Shown: positions 1 through 8,331 of the stretch, piece by piece | Numbering within the stretch: position 1 is the stretch's first letter | Layout of the letters: every line of letters begins with the position of its first letter | From: JAVEDQ01 sp035468175 | GTDB lineage: Bacteria; Actinomycetota; Actinomycetes; Frankiales; Frankiaceae | NCBI GenBank assembly: GCA_035468175.1 | Contig: DATITC010000171.1 | Span: 1-18,768, forward strand | DNA: 18,768 nucleotides | Direction: 5' to 3' | The notes under the pieces: model-generated | The model's input: only the letters and a program-made list of their open reading frames with translations | Told to the model about the DNA's origin: nothing | Databases searched by the model: none | Made by a program: the position numbers and the translations under genes

Positions 1-1044
1 GTTGGCGAACACGATGGTGGACTTGTGGGCGCGGACGAGCTCGAGCACGCGCCGCTCGATGGAGGGCCAGATCGAGTTCCGGTTTTCGATCGCACCGCCC
101 ATGGCCGAACCACCCGGAGCGGGTTGTATGAACGGCTGCAGGGACCCGACCAGGTCGGCCGCCGACTCGTCCGACTGCGGCTCGGCGAGAACCGCGCTCG
201 TCTCGGCATCGCCGGTCTCGGTATCAACGGTCTCGGTATCAACGTTGGACCAGTCGAGCACCGGCATGTCGCTGAGGACCGACGGGCCGGTCTGCTCGCC
301 GATCGCGGTCATGTCCTCGACCGTGACCTCGACAGCGATCTCAAGCGTCTTCGCCGCCGGCGGCTGCACCACGTCGACGGGATGTTCGCCGCCGAGGAAA
401 CGCGCCACCTGCTCGACCGGGCGCACCGTCGCCGAGAGGCCGACCCGCTGCGCGGGACGGTCGAGGAGGGCGTCGAGCCGCTCGAGGCTCACCGCGAGGT
501 GTGCGCCGCGCTTCGTGCCGGCCACCGCGTGCACCTCGTCGACGATGACCGTCTCCACCCCGCGCAGCGCCTCCCGGGCCTGGCTGGTGAGCAGCAGGAA
601 CAGTGACTCCGGGGTGGTGATCAGGATGTCCGGAGGCGTGGTGGCGATCCGCCGCCGCTCCTCGGCGGTTGTGTCCCCGGAGCGGACGCCGACCCGGATG
701 TCCGGCTCGGGCAGCCCGAGCCGGACCGCCGCGTGCCGGATGCCGATCAGCGGGGCCCGCAGGTTGCGCTCGATGTCGACCGCAAGGGCCTTCAGGGGAC
801 TGACGTAGAGCACCCGGCATCGACGCAGCTTCTCGGCCGGTGGAGGCGTCGCGACCAGCCGGTCGAGCGCCCAGAGGAACGCCGCCAGGGTCTTGCCGGA
901 TCCGGTCGGCGCGACGACGAGCGCGTTGCGCCCTCCGGCGACGGTCGCCCACGTCCCGCGCTGTGCGTCGGTGGGGCCGGCGAAGGCCGACCCGAACCAC
1001 GCAGCGGTCGCTGCGGAGAAGCTCGGGAGCGGGTCCTTGGCCAT
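1..1044 (-). CDS. lhr: Lhr-type large ATP-dependent DNA helicase, N-terminal part (runs off the left edge)
   Basis: This is a superfamily 2 helicase of the Lhr (large helicase-related) family, ATP-driven 3'-5' translocases on single-stranded DNA linked to DNA repair; mycobacterial Lhr is damage-induced. Reading the minus strand from the ATG at 1044 gives 348 residues, open to the window edge. Visible motifs: Walker A APTGSGKT (45-52), SPLKALA (82-88), TTPESL (143-148), Walker B box DEVH (169-172) and SAT (204-206). Full-length Lhr proteins are about 1500 residues, so well under half is here. An acidic Asp/Glu/Thr/Ser-rich stretch at about 262-300, partly built from a 15-bp tandem repeat, interrupts the region between the two RecA-like lobes. 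The gene is divergent from the DUF3046/recA side. The fit of the motifs and the LSATVRPVEQVARFLGG context makes the family call firm. Confidence 0.9.
   Translation of the reverse strand, partial: MAKDPLPSFSAATAAWFGSAFAGPTDAQRGTWATVAGGRNALVVAPTGSGKTLAAFLWALDRLVATPPPAEKLRRCRVLYVSPLKALAVDIERNLRAPLIGIRHAAVRLGLPEPDIRVGVRSGDTTAEERRRIATTPPDILITTPESLFLLLTSQAREALRGVETVIVDEVHAVAGTKRGAHLAVSLERLDALLDRPAQRVGLSATVRPVEQVARFLGGEHPVDVVQPPAAKTLEIAVEVTVEDMTAIGEQTGPSVLSDMPVLDWSNVDTETVDTETGDAETSAVLAEPQSDESAADLVGSLQPFIQPAPGGSAMGGAIENRNSIWPSIERRVLELVRAHKSTIVFAN
199..243. repeat. Three tandem 15-bp units inside lhr
   Basis: On the plus strand GGTCTCGGTATCAAC occurs at 214-228 and exactly again at 229-243. A degenerate copy, CGTCTCGGCATCGCC, precedes them at 199-213. 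In the helicase frame each unit encodes five residues of the type V/G-D-T/A-E-T, giving an acidic repeat. Fifteen is divisible by three, so copy-number change would keep the gene in frame. Confidence 0.85.
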
Positions 1045-1108
1045 ACTCCCAGTGTGCAGCCGGGCTCCGACAGAAACGGCGCCGCGAAGCCGTCGGCGTT
1101 CGCGCAGA

Positions 1109-1312
1109 ATGAAGCGGGTGCGGTTGACCGACTTCTGGGAGCGGATGCGTCGCAGCTTCGGCTCGTCCTACGCCGACTCGCTCGCGCGCGACCACGTGCT
1201 GGCGGCCCTGTCCGGGCGGACGGTCGAGCAGGCGCTCGAGGACGGGGAGGACGCGAAGACGGTGTGGCGGGCGGTCTGTTCGGAGTTCGAGGTCCCCGTC
1301 CGGGACCGGTGA
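1109..1312 (+). CDS. DUF3046 small protein
   Basis: A 67-residue protein with the family signature of DUF3046: LTDFWERMRRSFG near the N-terminus, YADSLARDHVLAALSGRTVEQAL in the middle and GEDAKTVWRAVC near the end. The family is a small, actinobacteria-restricted protein of unknown function almost always found just upstream of recA, as here. The start is uncertain: ATG at 1109 gives MKRVRLTDFW, while GTG at 1118 would give the MRLTDFW start commonly seen in relatives; neither has a strong ribosome-binding site. It lies 172 bp before recA, with the recA control region between them, so it is unlikely to depend on the recA promoters. No membrane segment or signal peptide is visible. Confidence 0.9.
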   Translation: MKRVRLTDFWERMRRSFGSSYADSLARDHVLAALSGRTVEQALEDGEDAKTVWRAVCSEFEVPVRDR

Positions 1313-1350
1313 GGTCGGTCGAGCGGCGGCCCCGCGTGTCGCGTCGCGAT

Positions 1351-1364
1351 CGAACGCCTGTTCG
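1351..1364. promoter_or_regulatory. LexA (SOS) box upstream of recA
   Basis: The sequence CGAACGCCTGTTCG is a perfect CGAAC-N4-GTTCG palindrome, the actinobacterial LexA operator. It lies about 120 bp before the recA ATG. A candidate -10 element follows (TAGCTT at 1367-1372 or GGATAC at 1375-1380), but neither has a convincing -35, so the start point of the LexA-controlled transcript is not settled. Confidence 0.9.
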
Positions 1365-1417
1365 CCTAGCTTGTGGATACGGAGTCGTCCTCCACAGCAG
1401 CGGTCGGGCGACGGAAA

Positions 1418-1440
1418 TTGTCGGACCTCGGTCCTAGCGT
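1418..1440 (+). promoter_or_regulatory. Second recA promoter, RecA/LexA-independent damage (PafBC-type) motif
   Basis: TTGTCGGACC at 1418-1427 is followed, after seven further bases, by TAGCGT at 1435-1440. This matches in length and form the mycobacterial RecA-NDp motif (TTGTCRG, a short spacer, then TAnnnT), which drives the LexA-independent recA promoter and is activated by PafBC. The transcript would start about 35 bp before the recA ATG. The same ten-base start and spacing recur before the LysM gene at 12625. What is seen is the motif; use by PafBC is inferred from mycobacteria. Confidence 0.7.
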
Positions 1441-1484
1441 CGCTGACGACAACACGAACATCTGAATTCGAGGGGTGGCTCCCA

Positions 1485-2527
<1,043 letters not shown>

Positions 2528-2528
<1 letters not shown>

Positions 2529-3085
2529 TGGCAGGCGGTCGCCGCCGCGCACGGATCCGCGACCTCAGCCCGGAGCCGGCGGTGGCCGCCCGGCAGGCTC
2601 ATGACCTCTGTCTGCGGATGCTCACGGACCGCGCGCGGACGCGGCACGAGCTGAACGAGGTGCTTCGGAACGAAGGTCTCACGGGCGAGATCATCGACTC
2701 GGTACTCAACCGGTTGGTCGCGCTGCGCCTGATCGATGACGCCGCCTACGCGGAGTCGTTCGTGCGCAGCCGGCAGCGGGCGGGGGTCGCCAAGCGATCG
2801 GTGACCCGGGAACTGCACGCCAAGGGCATCGCCGAACCGGAGGCCGAGGCGGCTCTCGCGACCATCGACCCGAAGCACGAGCGGGAGACAGCGCGTCTGC
2901 TCGCGACCCGCCGGGCCGCTCGCACCGTCGGCATGCCGATTGAGGCTCGCCGCCGGCGGCTCTACGGTCTGCTGGCACGTCGCGGATATCCCTCGGACCT
3001 CGTGCGGTCGGTGGTGGACCAGGTGCTGGGTGAGGCGCAGGAGGACGACCGGGAAGTTCAGGATCTTGACCGGTTTGATCTGTAA
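2528..3085 (+). CDS. recX: Regulatory protein RecX
   Basis: RecX binds inside the RecA filament groove and limits its activity. The 185-residue product is basic at its start (MAGGRRRARIRDLS) and then mostly helical, with the family features LRMLTDRARTRHELNEVL, LRLIDDAAYAESFVRSR and RRLYGLLARRGYPSDLVRSVV, the three-helix repeats of RecX. The ATG at 2528-2530 shares its A with the recA stop codon TGA (2526-2528) and has no ribosome-binding site of its own, so its synthesis should depend on ribosomes finishing recA. This keeps RecX in a fixed ratio to RecA and places it under the recA promoters. Length and position are typical of actinobacteria. Confidence 0.97.
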
Positions 3086-3325
3086 GCCCTACCCTCCGGC
3101 TCGAAGCAGAAGGACACCCGCAATACGCGGTTCTCTATAGACCACGAGTTCCTCCGAACCACTGACCCTCGACTTTGGATCGACCACCTCACCGTCGCCC
3201 TGCTCCGCGCGTTGAGCCCCGGAACGCGAGCGCGACCTCGGGCTGGCCCCGGTGCCGTTGCTCCGGGTGCCCTCTGCTGGCTCGCACTTCTGTGCGGGTC
3301 TCGGCGGAGCAGGGGAGGACGTCGG

Positions 3326-5008
3326 GTGGAGCTTCTTCTCGGCCTGCTGCTCGTGGTGCTCGCGCTGGTGGTCGCGGTTCTGGTGCTGGTTGTCGTGCGG
3401 ATGTCCAAACACTGGGCGGCCTTCGTCGCCGGCAGTTCGACCACTGGCGCGACAAGCGGCGCCACTGGCGCGACGACTGGCGCGACGACCGGCGCCACCA
3501 CGGCGACGGAGGTGACGGGGCCGTCAGACGATGACGCGATCGGCGCTCCCCGGGTAGCCGCCGCCGCGTCCGTGCTCGAGCAGGCCAGGCGAGAGGCCGA
3601 GCAGGTGCTTGCGACCGCCCAGGTGGAAGCGGCCAGGGTCGGGGCGCAGAGTCTGGCGGACGCGGAGGAGGACCTGACCGGACGCGTGCACGAACTCGCG
3701 TCCCGGGAACAGCGGCTGGACCGTCGGGAGCAGCGTCTCGACGAGCGGGTCCGCGCCCTCGACGACGAAGCTCACCTGATCGAGGCACGCGAGCACGCGC
3801 TTGCCGGCACCGAGGCCGAGATCGCCCGCCGCAAAGCCGAACTCGCCGATGTCGAACACGACCGCCATCGGGTGCTCGAACAGGTTGCCGGGCTGACAAC
3901 CGAGCAGGCGCGGGCTGAGCTGATCGCCCAGTCCGAGCAGCAGGCGAAGCGGGACGCCGCCCTGCTGGTCCGGGACATCGAGTCCGCTGCCCGGGACGAA
4001 GGGGAGGAGCGGGCCCGCAAGATCGTGACGTTAGCGATCCAGCGCGTGGCCAGCGACCAGACGGCTGAGTCGGTGGTCAGCGTCCTGCACCTGCCCTCGG
4101 ACGAGATGAAGGGCCGGATCATCGGCCGCGAAGGGCGCAACATCCGCGCCTACGAGGCCGTCACCGGCGTGAACGTGATCATCGACGACACCCCCGAAGC
4201 GGTGCTCCTATCCTGCTTCGACCCGGTCCGGCGGGAGGTCGGTCGGCTGACTTTGGAGGCGCTGATCCTGGACGGGCGGATCCATCCGCAGCGCATCGAG
4301 GAGCAGTACGAGCGGGCGAAGGCCGAGGTCGACGCCCTGTGCATCCGGGCGGGCCAGGACGCTCTGGTCGAGGTCGGCATCACCGAGATGCACCCCGATC
4401 TGATCGCGCTCCTCGGCCGCCTGCGCTACCGCACCAGCTACGGCCAGAACGTGCTCAAGCACCTCATCGAATCGGCTCACCTGGCCGGGATCATGGCGTA
4501 CGAGCTGCGCCTGCCCGCACCGATCGCGAAGCGCGGCACCCTGCTCCACGACATCGGCAAGGCGTTGACCCACGAGGTGGAGGGGTCGCACGCGATCATC
4601 GGTGCCGAGCTCGCCCGTCGCTACGAGGAGCACGAGGACGTGGTGCACGCCATCGAGGCGCACCACAACGAGGTGGAACCCCGCACCGTTGGCGCGGTCC
4701 TCACCCAGGCCGCCGACCAGATCTCCGGTGGTCGCCCCGGGGCCCGTCGCGAGAGCCTCGAGTCCTACGTGAAGCGGCTCGAACGCATCGAGCAGATCGC
4801 CGCGGAGAAGCCAGGCGTCGACAAGGTGTTCGCCATGCAGGCTGGGCGCGAGGTCCGCGTGATGGTGGTCCCGGACGCCGTCGACGACATCGGCGCGCAG
4901 GTCCTCGCTCGCGACGTCGCCAAGCAGATCGAGGAAGAGCTGACGTACCCCGGTCAGATACGGGTCACCGTGGTCCGGGAGACCCGCACCACCGAGATCG
5001 CGCGCTGA
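3326..5008 (+). CDS. rny: Ribonuclease Y, membrane-anchored endoribonuclease
   Basis: RNase Y starts mRNA decay from the inner face of the membrane. GTG 3326 is chosen because GGGGAGGA precedes it by seven bases and it begins exactly at the anchor helix (MELLLGLLLVVLALVVAVLV, residues 1-25); an in-frame TTG at 3212 only adds Arg-rich junk. The product has 560 residues, slightly longer than the usual ~520. Order: membrane helix, Thr/Gly/Ala repeat linker (about 37-64), long Ala/Glu/Arg coiled coil (about 75-240), KH domain with GRIIGREGRN (263-272), and an HD domain with LLHDIGK (406-412; metal-binding H408, D409). The linker explains part of the extra length. It lies 240 bp after recX, so it probably has its own promoter; a TATAGA at 3136-3141 is a weak -10 candidate. 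RNase Y is not the usual enzyme of Mycobacterium or Streptomyces. Confidence 0.95.
   Translation: MELLLGLLLVVLALVVAVLVLVVVRMSKHWAAFVAGSSTTGATSGATGATTGATTGATTATEVTGPSDDDAIGAPRVAAAASVLEQARREAEQVLATAQVEAARVGAQSLADAEEDLTGRVHELASREQRLDRREQRLDERVRALDDEAHLIEAREHALAGTEAEIARRKAELADVEHDRHRVLEQVAGLTTEQARAELIAQSEQQAKRDAALLVRDIESAARDEGEERARKIVTLAIQRVASDQTAESVVSVLHLPSDEMKGRIIGREGRNIRAYEAVTGVNVIIDDTPEAVLLSCFDPVRREVGRLTLEALILDGRIHPQRIEEQYERAKAEVDALCIRAGQDALVEVGITEMHPDLIALLGRLRYRTSYGQNVLKHLIESAHLAGIMAYELRLPAPIAKRGTLLHDIGKALTHEVEGSHAIIGAELARRYEEHEDVVHAIEAHHNEVEPRTVGAVLTQAADQISGGRPGARRESLESYVKRLERIEQIAAEKPGVDKVFAMQAGREVRVMVVPDAVDDIGAQVLARDVAKQIEEELTYPGQIRVTVVRETRTTEIAR
3443..3499. repeat. Tandem ~12-bp repeat encoding the Thr/Gly/Ala linker of RNase Y
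   Basis: Units: ACTGGCGCGACA (3443-3454), a 9-bp partial unit AGCGGCGCC (3455-3463), ACTGGCGCGACG (3464-3475), an identical ACTGGCGCGACG (3476-3487) and ACCGGCGCCACC (3488-3499). All units are multiples of three and encode T-G-A-T type peptides between the membrane helix and the coiled coil. Exact adjacent copies suggest recent slippage expansion. Confidence 0.9.
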
Positions 5009-5042
5009 AAATCGACACGTCTTCCGCCGTACGCTCGAGGGC

Positions 5043-6509
5043 ATGAGTCGGACGTACGAAGTTCGCACGTACGGCTGCCAGATGAACGTGCACGACAGCG
5101 AGCGGCTCTCCGGTTTGCTCGAGGACGCCGGTTACGCCCGTCCCGTCCCGGGAGACACCCCCGACCTGGTCGTGTTCAACACCTGCGCCGTCCGGGAGAA
5201 CGCTGACAACCGCCTGTACGGCAACCTGGGGCACCTGCGGCCGGTCAAGGCCGGGCACCCCGGGATGCAGATCGCCGTCGGTGGCTGTCTCGCCCAGAAG
5301 GACCGCAGCACCATCGTCGACCGCGCCCCCTGGGTCGACGTCGTATTCGGTACGCACAACATCGGCGCGCTGCCCGCGCTGCTGGAACGGGCCCGCCACA
5401 ACGAAGCCGCGCAGGTCGAGATCGTCGAGGCGCTGGAGACCTTCCCGTCGACGCTGCCCAGCCGCCGCGAATCGGCCTACTCCGCCTGGGTCAGCATCAG
5501 CGTCGGCTGCGACAACACCTGCACCTTCTGCATCGTCCCCAGCCTGCGCGGCAAGGAGCGGGACCGCCGGCCGGGCGACGTCCTTGCCGAGGTGGAGGCA
5601 CTCGCGGCCGAGGGAGTTCTGGAAGTCACTCTGCTCGGTCAGAACGTGAACTCCTACGGCCGCGGATTCGGTGACCGGCAGGCCTTCGGCAAGCTGCTGC
5701 GTGCCTGCGGCGACGTGCCGGGGCTCGAGCGCGTCCGCTTCACCAGTCCGCACCCGCGGGACTTCACCGACGACGTCATCGCCGCGATGGCGCAGACGCC
5801 GTCGGTCTGCCCGTCCCTGCACATGCCGCTGCAGTCCGGGTCGGACGCGGTGCTCCGCCGGATGCGCCGCTCCTACCGCTCCGAACGTTTCCTTGGCATC
5901 GTCGAGGGGGTGCGCGCTGCCCTGCCGGACGCCGCCATCACCACCGACATCATCGTCGGCTTCCCGGGCGAGACCGATGCGGACTTCGAGGCCACTCTCG
6001 ACGTCGTGCGGGCGGCCCGGTTCTCCAGCGCTTTCACCTTCCAGTACTCCAAGCGCCCCGGCACTCCGGCCGCTGAGATGGACCAGCAGGTGCCTCGCGA
6101 GGTCGTCGCCGAGCGGTACGAACGGCTGGTCGCGTTGCAGGACGAGATCTCCTGGGCGGAGAACCGGGCGCAGGTCGGCCGATCCGTCGAGGTGCTCGTT
6201 GCCAGCGGCGAGGGACGCAAGGACGCGGGCACCGGGCGGCTCTCCGGCCGGGCCCGGGACGGGCGGCTCGTCCACTTCCGCGCCGGAACGGACGGGACAC
6301 CCCGGCCCGGTGACGTCGTGCACACGACCATCACCCGGGCGGCGCCGCACCACCTGCTGGCGGACGAGCCGCTGACGTCGTGGCGACGGACAAGGGCGGG
6401 CGACCTCGCCGAGGCCAAGGCCTGCGCGCCAGCCCAGGGCCCGGCTCGTTCGGTCGGGCTCGGTCTGCCGACGGTCGGTGCACCCGCACCCGCACCCTCT
6501 CGCGTCTGA
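5043..6509 (+). CDS. miaB: tRNA-2-methylthio-N6-dimethylallyladenosine synthase MiaB
   Basis: MiaB is a radical SAM methylthiotransferase that adds a methylthio group to i6A37 of tRNAs reading UNN codons, the step after MiaA. The 488-residue product has the three cysteines of the N-terminal UPF0004 domain (C12, C48, C82) that hold the auxiliary 4Fe-4S cluster, the radical SAM motif CDNTCTFC (C156, C160, C163), the LGQNVNSYG and LHMPLQSGSD signatures, and a TRAM RNA-binding domain at about 375-450. A 35-40 residue Ala/Pro-rich tail follows. ATG 5043 has GAGGG just upstream. It starts 34 bp after rny and ends 4 bp before the next gene, which in turn overlaps miaA, so both steps of ms2i6A37 synthesis may be co-transcribed. 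Confidence 0.98.
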   Translation: MSRTYEVRTYGCQMNVHDSERLSGLLEDAGYARPVPGDTPDLVVFNTCAVRENADNRLYGNLGHLRPVKAGHPGMQIAVGGCLAQKDRSTIVDRAPWVDVVFGTHNIGALPALLERARHNEAAQVEIVEALETFPSTLPSRRESAYSAWVSISVGCDNTCTFCIVPSLRGKERDRRPGDVLAEVEALAAEGVLEVTLLGQNVNSYGRGFGDRQAFGKLLRACGDVPGLERVRFTSPHPRDFTDDVIAAMAQTPSVCPSLHMPLQSGSDAVLRRMRRSYRSERFLGIVEGVRAALPDAAITTDIIVGFPGETDADFEATLDVVRAARFSSAFTFQYSKRPGTPAAEMDQQVPREVVAERYERLVALQDEISWAENRAQVGRSVEVLVASGEGRKDAGTGRLSGRARDGRLVHFRAGTDGTPRPGDVVHTTITRAAPHHLLADEPLTSWRRTRAGDLAEAKACAPAQGPARSVGLGLPTVGAPAPAPSRV

Positions 6510-6513
6510 GCGG

Positions 6514-7290
6514 ATGACGCTCGTCGCGGCCGCGGTCTGCCCGCACCCGCCGCTGCTGCTTCCCGCAGTCGGTGTCGGCGTCGAGCTTGCGGCTCGCCCG
6601 GCCGCGCTGCACGCGGTGCAGCGGCTGACCGCAGCCGTCCCGGACCTCGTGGTGGTCGTGGGGTCGGATCGGGTCGCGGCCGAGTACGGCTCGGTTGACT
6701 CCGGTTCGCTCGCTTCCTACGGCGTGGACCTGGTGGTCCCGCTCGGTACGGCTGCGGAGGGCCGGCAACGGACCCTGCCGCTCGCGTTGACCGTAGGCGC
6801 CTGGCTGCTGGCCGAGGCCGGGTGGACGGGGGACCGGCGGGCCTTCGGCGTTCCCGAGACCATGACCCCGGCCGACGCGCTGGCCCGGGGCGCGGAGATC
6901 GCCGACCTGGCCGGCCGGGTGGCCGTCCTGTGTATGGGCGACGGCTCGGCCCGCCGTTCCGAGAAGGCGCCGGGGTGGCTCGACGGCCGGGCCGAAGCCT
7001 TCGACGCGCGGGTCTCCGCTGCGCTTGGCACCGCCGACCTCGAGGCCCTGGCCGCTCTCGAACCGGATCTCGCTCGCGACCTGCTCGCAGCCGGCCGGCC
7101 GAGCTGGCAGGTGCTGGCCGGGGCAGCCGGTGCAGCCGGTGCGGCCCCTGAGGCCGATGCGGCGGGCGACCGGCGATGGTCCGCTGAGCTCCTCGTCGAC
7201 GAAGCACCGTTTGGTGTCGGCTATTTCGTGGCCTCCTGGTCAGCCGGGTCGGCGGTCGAGTCGGTGGTCGAGCCGGCACCCGCCGCATGA
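6514..7290 (+). CDS. LigB-like (class III extradiol dioxygenase subunit B-like) protein of unknown function
   Basis: A 258-residue soluble protein that resembles the short actinobacterial LigB-like proteins found between miaB and miaA (Rv2728c position in M. tuberculosis). Visible features: CPHPP near the start (9-13), a strand LVVVVGSDR (45-53), LCMGDGSARRSEKAPGWLDGRAEAFD in the middle and DEAPFGVGYFVASW near the end. Only two histidines occur in the whole protein (H11, H33), so the usual metal site of true dioxygenases looks absent; I would not assign a reaction. A Gly-Ala-Ala triplet (residues 203-211) comes from a 9-bp tandem repeat. ATG 6514 follows the miaB stop by 4 bp; an upstream in-frame GTG at 6478 would overlap miaB. 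The last four bases, ATGA, contain the miaA start, so coupling to miaA is likely. Confidence 0.75.
   Translation: MTLVAAAVCPHPPLLLPAVGVGVELAARPAALHAVQRLTAAVPDLVVVVGSDRVAAEYGSVDSGSLASYGVDLVVPLGTAAEGRQRTLPLALTVGAWLLAEAGWTGDRRAFGVPETMTPADALARGAEIADLAGRVAVLCMGDGSARRSEKAPGWLDGRAEAFDARVSAALGTADLEALAALEPDLARDLLAAGRPSWQVLAGAAGAAGAAPEADAAGDRRWSAELLVDEAPFGVGYFVASWSAGSAVESVVEPAPAA
7120..7146. repeat. Three tandem 9-bp units
   Basis: GGGGCAGCC, GGTGCAGCC and GGTGCGGCC lie head to tail inside the LigB-like gene and encode (Gly-Ala-Ala)3. Probably a slippage product in a surface loop. Confidence 0.75.
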
Positions 7291-8252
7291 GCGGGCGCGT
7301 CCTCGCCGTTGTCGGACCCACGGGGGCCGGGAAGTCGGCACTCGGCATCGAGCTGGCCCGCCGGCTCGGCGGCGAGGTCGTGAACGCGGACTCGATGCAG
7401 CTCTACCGGGGGATGGACATCGGCACCGCCAAGCTGTCGATGGCCGAACGCGAGGGCATCCCGCATCACCTGCTCGACGTGTGGGACGTGACCGAATCCG
7501 CCGACGTCGCGCGCTACCAAGCCATGGCTCGAGCCGAGATCGAGCGTCTGCTCGCGGGCGGACGCGTCCCCGTCCTGGTCGGGGGAAGCGGGCTCTACGT
7601 GCGGGCGGTGCTCGACGACCTCGACTTCCCGGGCACCGACCCGGTCGCACGGGCTCAGCTCGAGGACGACCTCGCCCGGCTCGGCCCCGCGCCCCTGCAC
7701 GAGCGCCTCGCCGAACTCGACCCCGAGGCCGCCACGACCATTCTCCCGTCCAACGGTCGACGGATCGTGCGGGCGCTCGAGGTCGTCGGGTTGCGAGGCT
7801 CGTTCCGCGCGACCCTGCCCGCTCCCTCCCCGGTCTACGACGCGCTGCAGATCGGAATCGACCGGGCCGACCTCGACGAACGGCTCCGGCTCCGGACCCG
7901 GCGGATGTTCGAGGCCGGCCTGATCGAGGAGGTGGAGACCCTCGAGCTCTGCGGGCTCCGGGCCGGCCGCACGGCCTCCCGTGCCCTCGGCTACGCCCAG
8001 GTGCTCCTCGCCCGTGACGAGATCGCCGCCGGTGCCGAGCCCGGCGATGCGTTCGGTCGCGCGCAACAGGCCACCTGCCAGGCCACCCGTCGATTTGCCC
8101 GGCGGCAGCGGGCCTGGTTCTCGCGCGACCCGGCGGTTCGTTGGCTGTCGGGTCCGAATCCAAGCGAGCTCACGGACGACGCTTCAGCGTCGTCGTTCCG
8201 GGACCAGGCCGTGACAGCAGCTGAGAAATGGTGGAACGTGTCACACCGTTAA
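7287..8252 (+). CDS. miaA: tRNA dimethylallyltransferase MiaA
   Basis: MiaA transfers the dimethylallyl group from DMAPP to N6 of A37, making the i6A substrate of MiaB. The product is 321 residues, a normal length. The P-loop GPTGAGKS is at residues 10-17, the substrate-contacting DSMQLYRGMDIGTAK at 35-49 (D35), then GIPHHLLDVWD and VPVLVGGSGLYVRAVLDDLDF. The C-terminal part carries LGYAQVL and QATRRFARRQRAWFSRD, where the basic stretch contacts tRNA. The start ATG overlaps the preceding stop in ATGA, with no separate ribosome-binding site, indicating translational coupling. It is followed by a 79-bp gap before the EAL gene. Confidence 0.98.
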   Translation: MSGRVLAVVGPTGAGKSALGIELARRLGGEVVNADSMQLYRGMDIGTAKLSMAEREGIPHHLLDVWDVTESADVARYQAMARAEIERLLAGGRVPVLVGGSGLYVRAVLDDLDFPGTDPVARAQLEDDLARLGPAPLHERLAELDPEAATTILPSNGRRIVRALEVVGLRGSFRATLPAPSPVYDALQIGIDRADLDERLRLRTRRMFEAGLIEEVETLELCGLRAGRTASRALGYAQVLLARDEIAAGAEPGDAFGRAQQATCQATRRFARRQRAWFSRDPAVRWLSGPNPSELTDDASASSFRDQAVTAAEKWWNVSHR

Positions 8253-8331
8253 CGCCTAACCTTCTGCGGATTGCCCCGATACCGGGGTCGACCGGTTGGC
8301 GCCGTGACACCCAGATCGGAGATGAGCGGCT

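Noticed and set aside
3212..3325. Upstream TTG start for rny adding 38 residues
   Set aside because: The extension is Arg/Gly/Pro-rich without similarity, and the GTG at 3326 has a strong ribosome-binding site and starts directly at the membrane helix.
4965..6353. 462-residue minus-strand open frame opposite miaB (and similar long antisense frames at 4208-5068, 5873-7348 and 15926-17080)
   Set aside because: All lie antisense to well-supported genes with complete catalytic motifs and have low-information composition.
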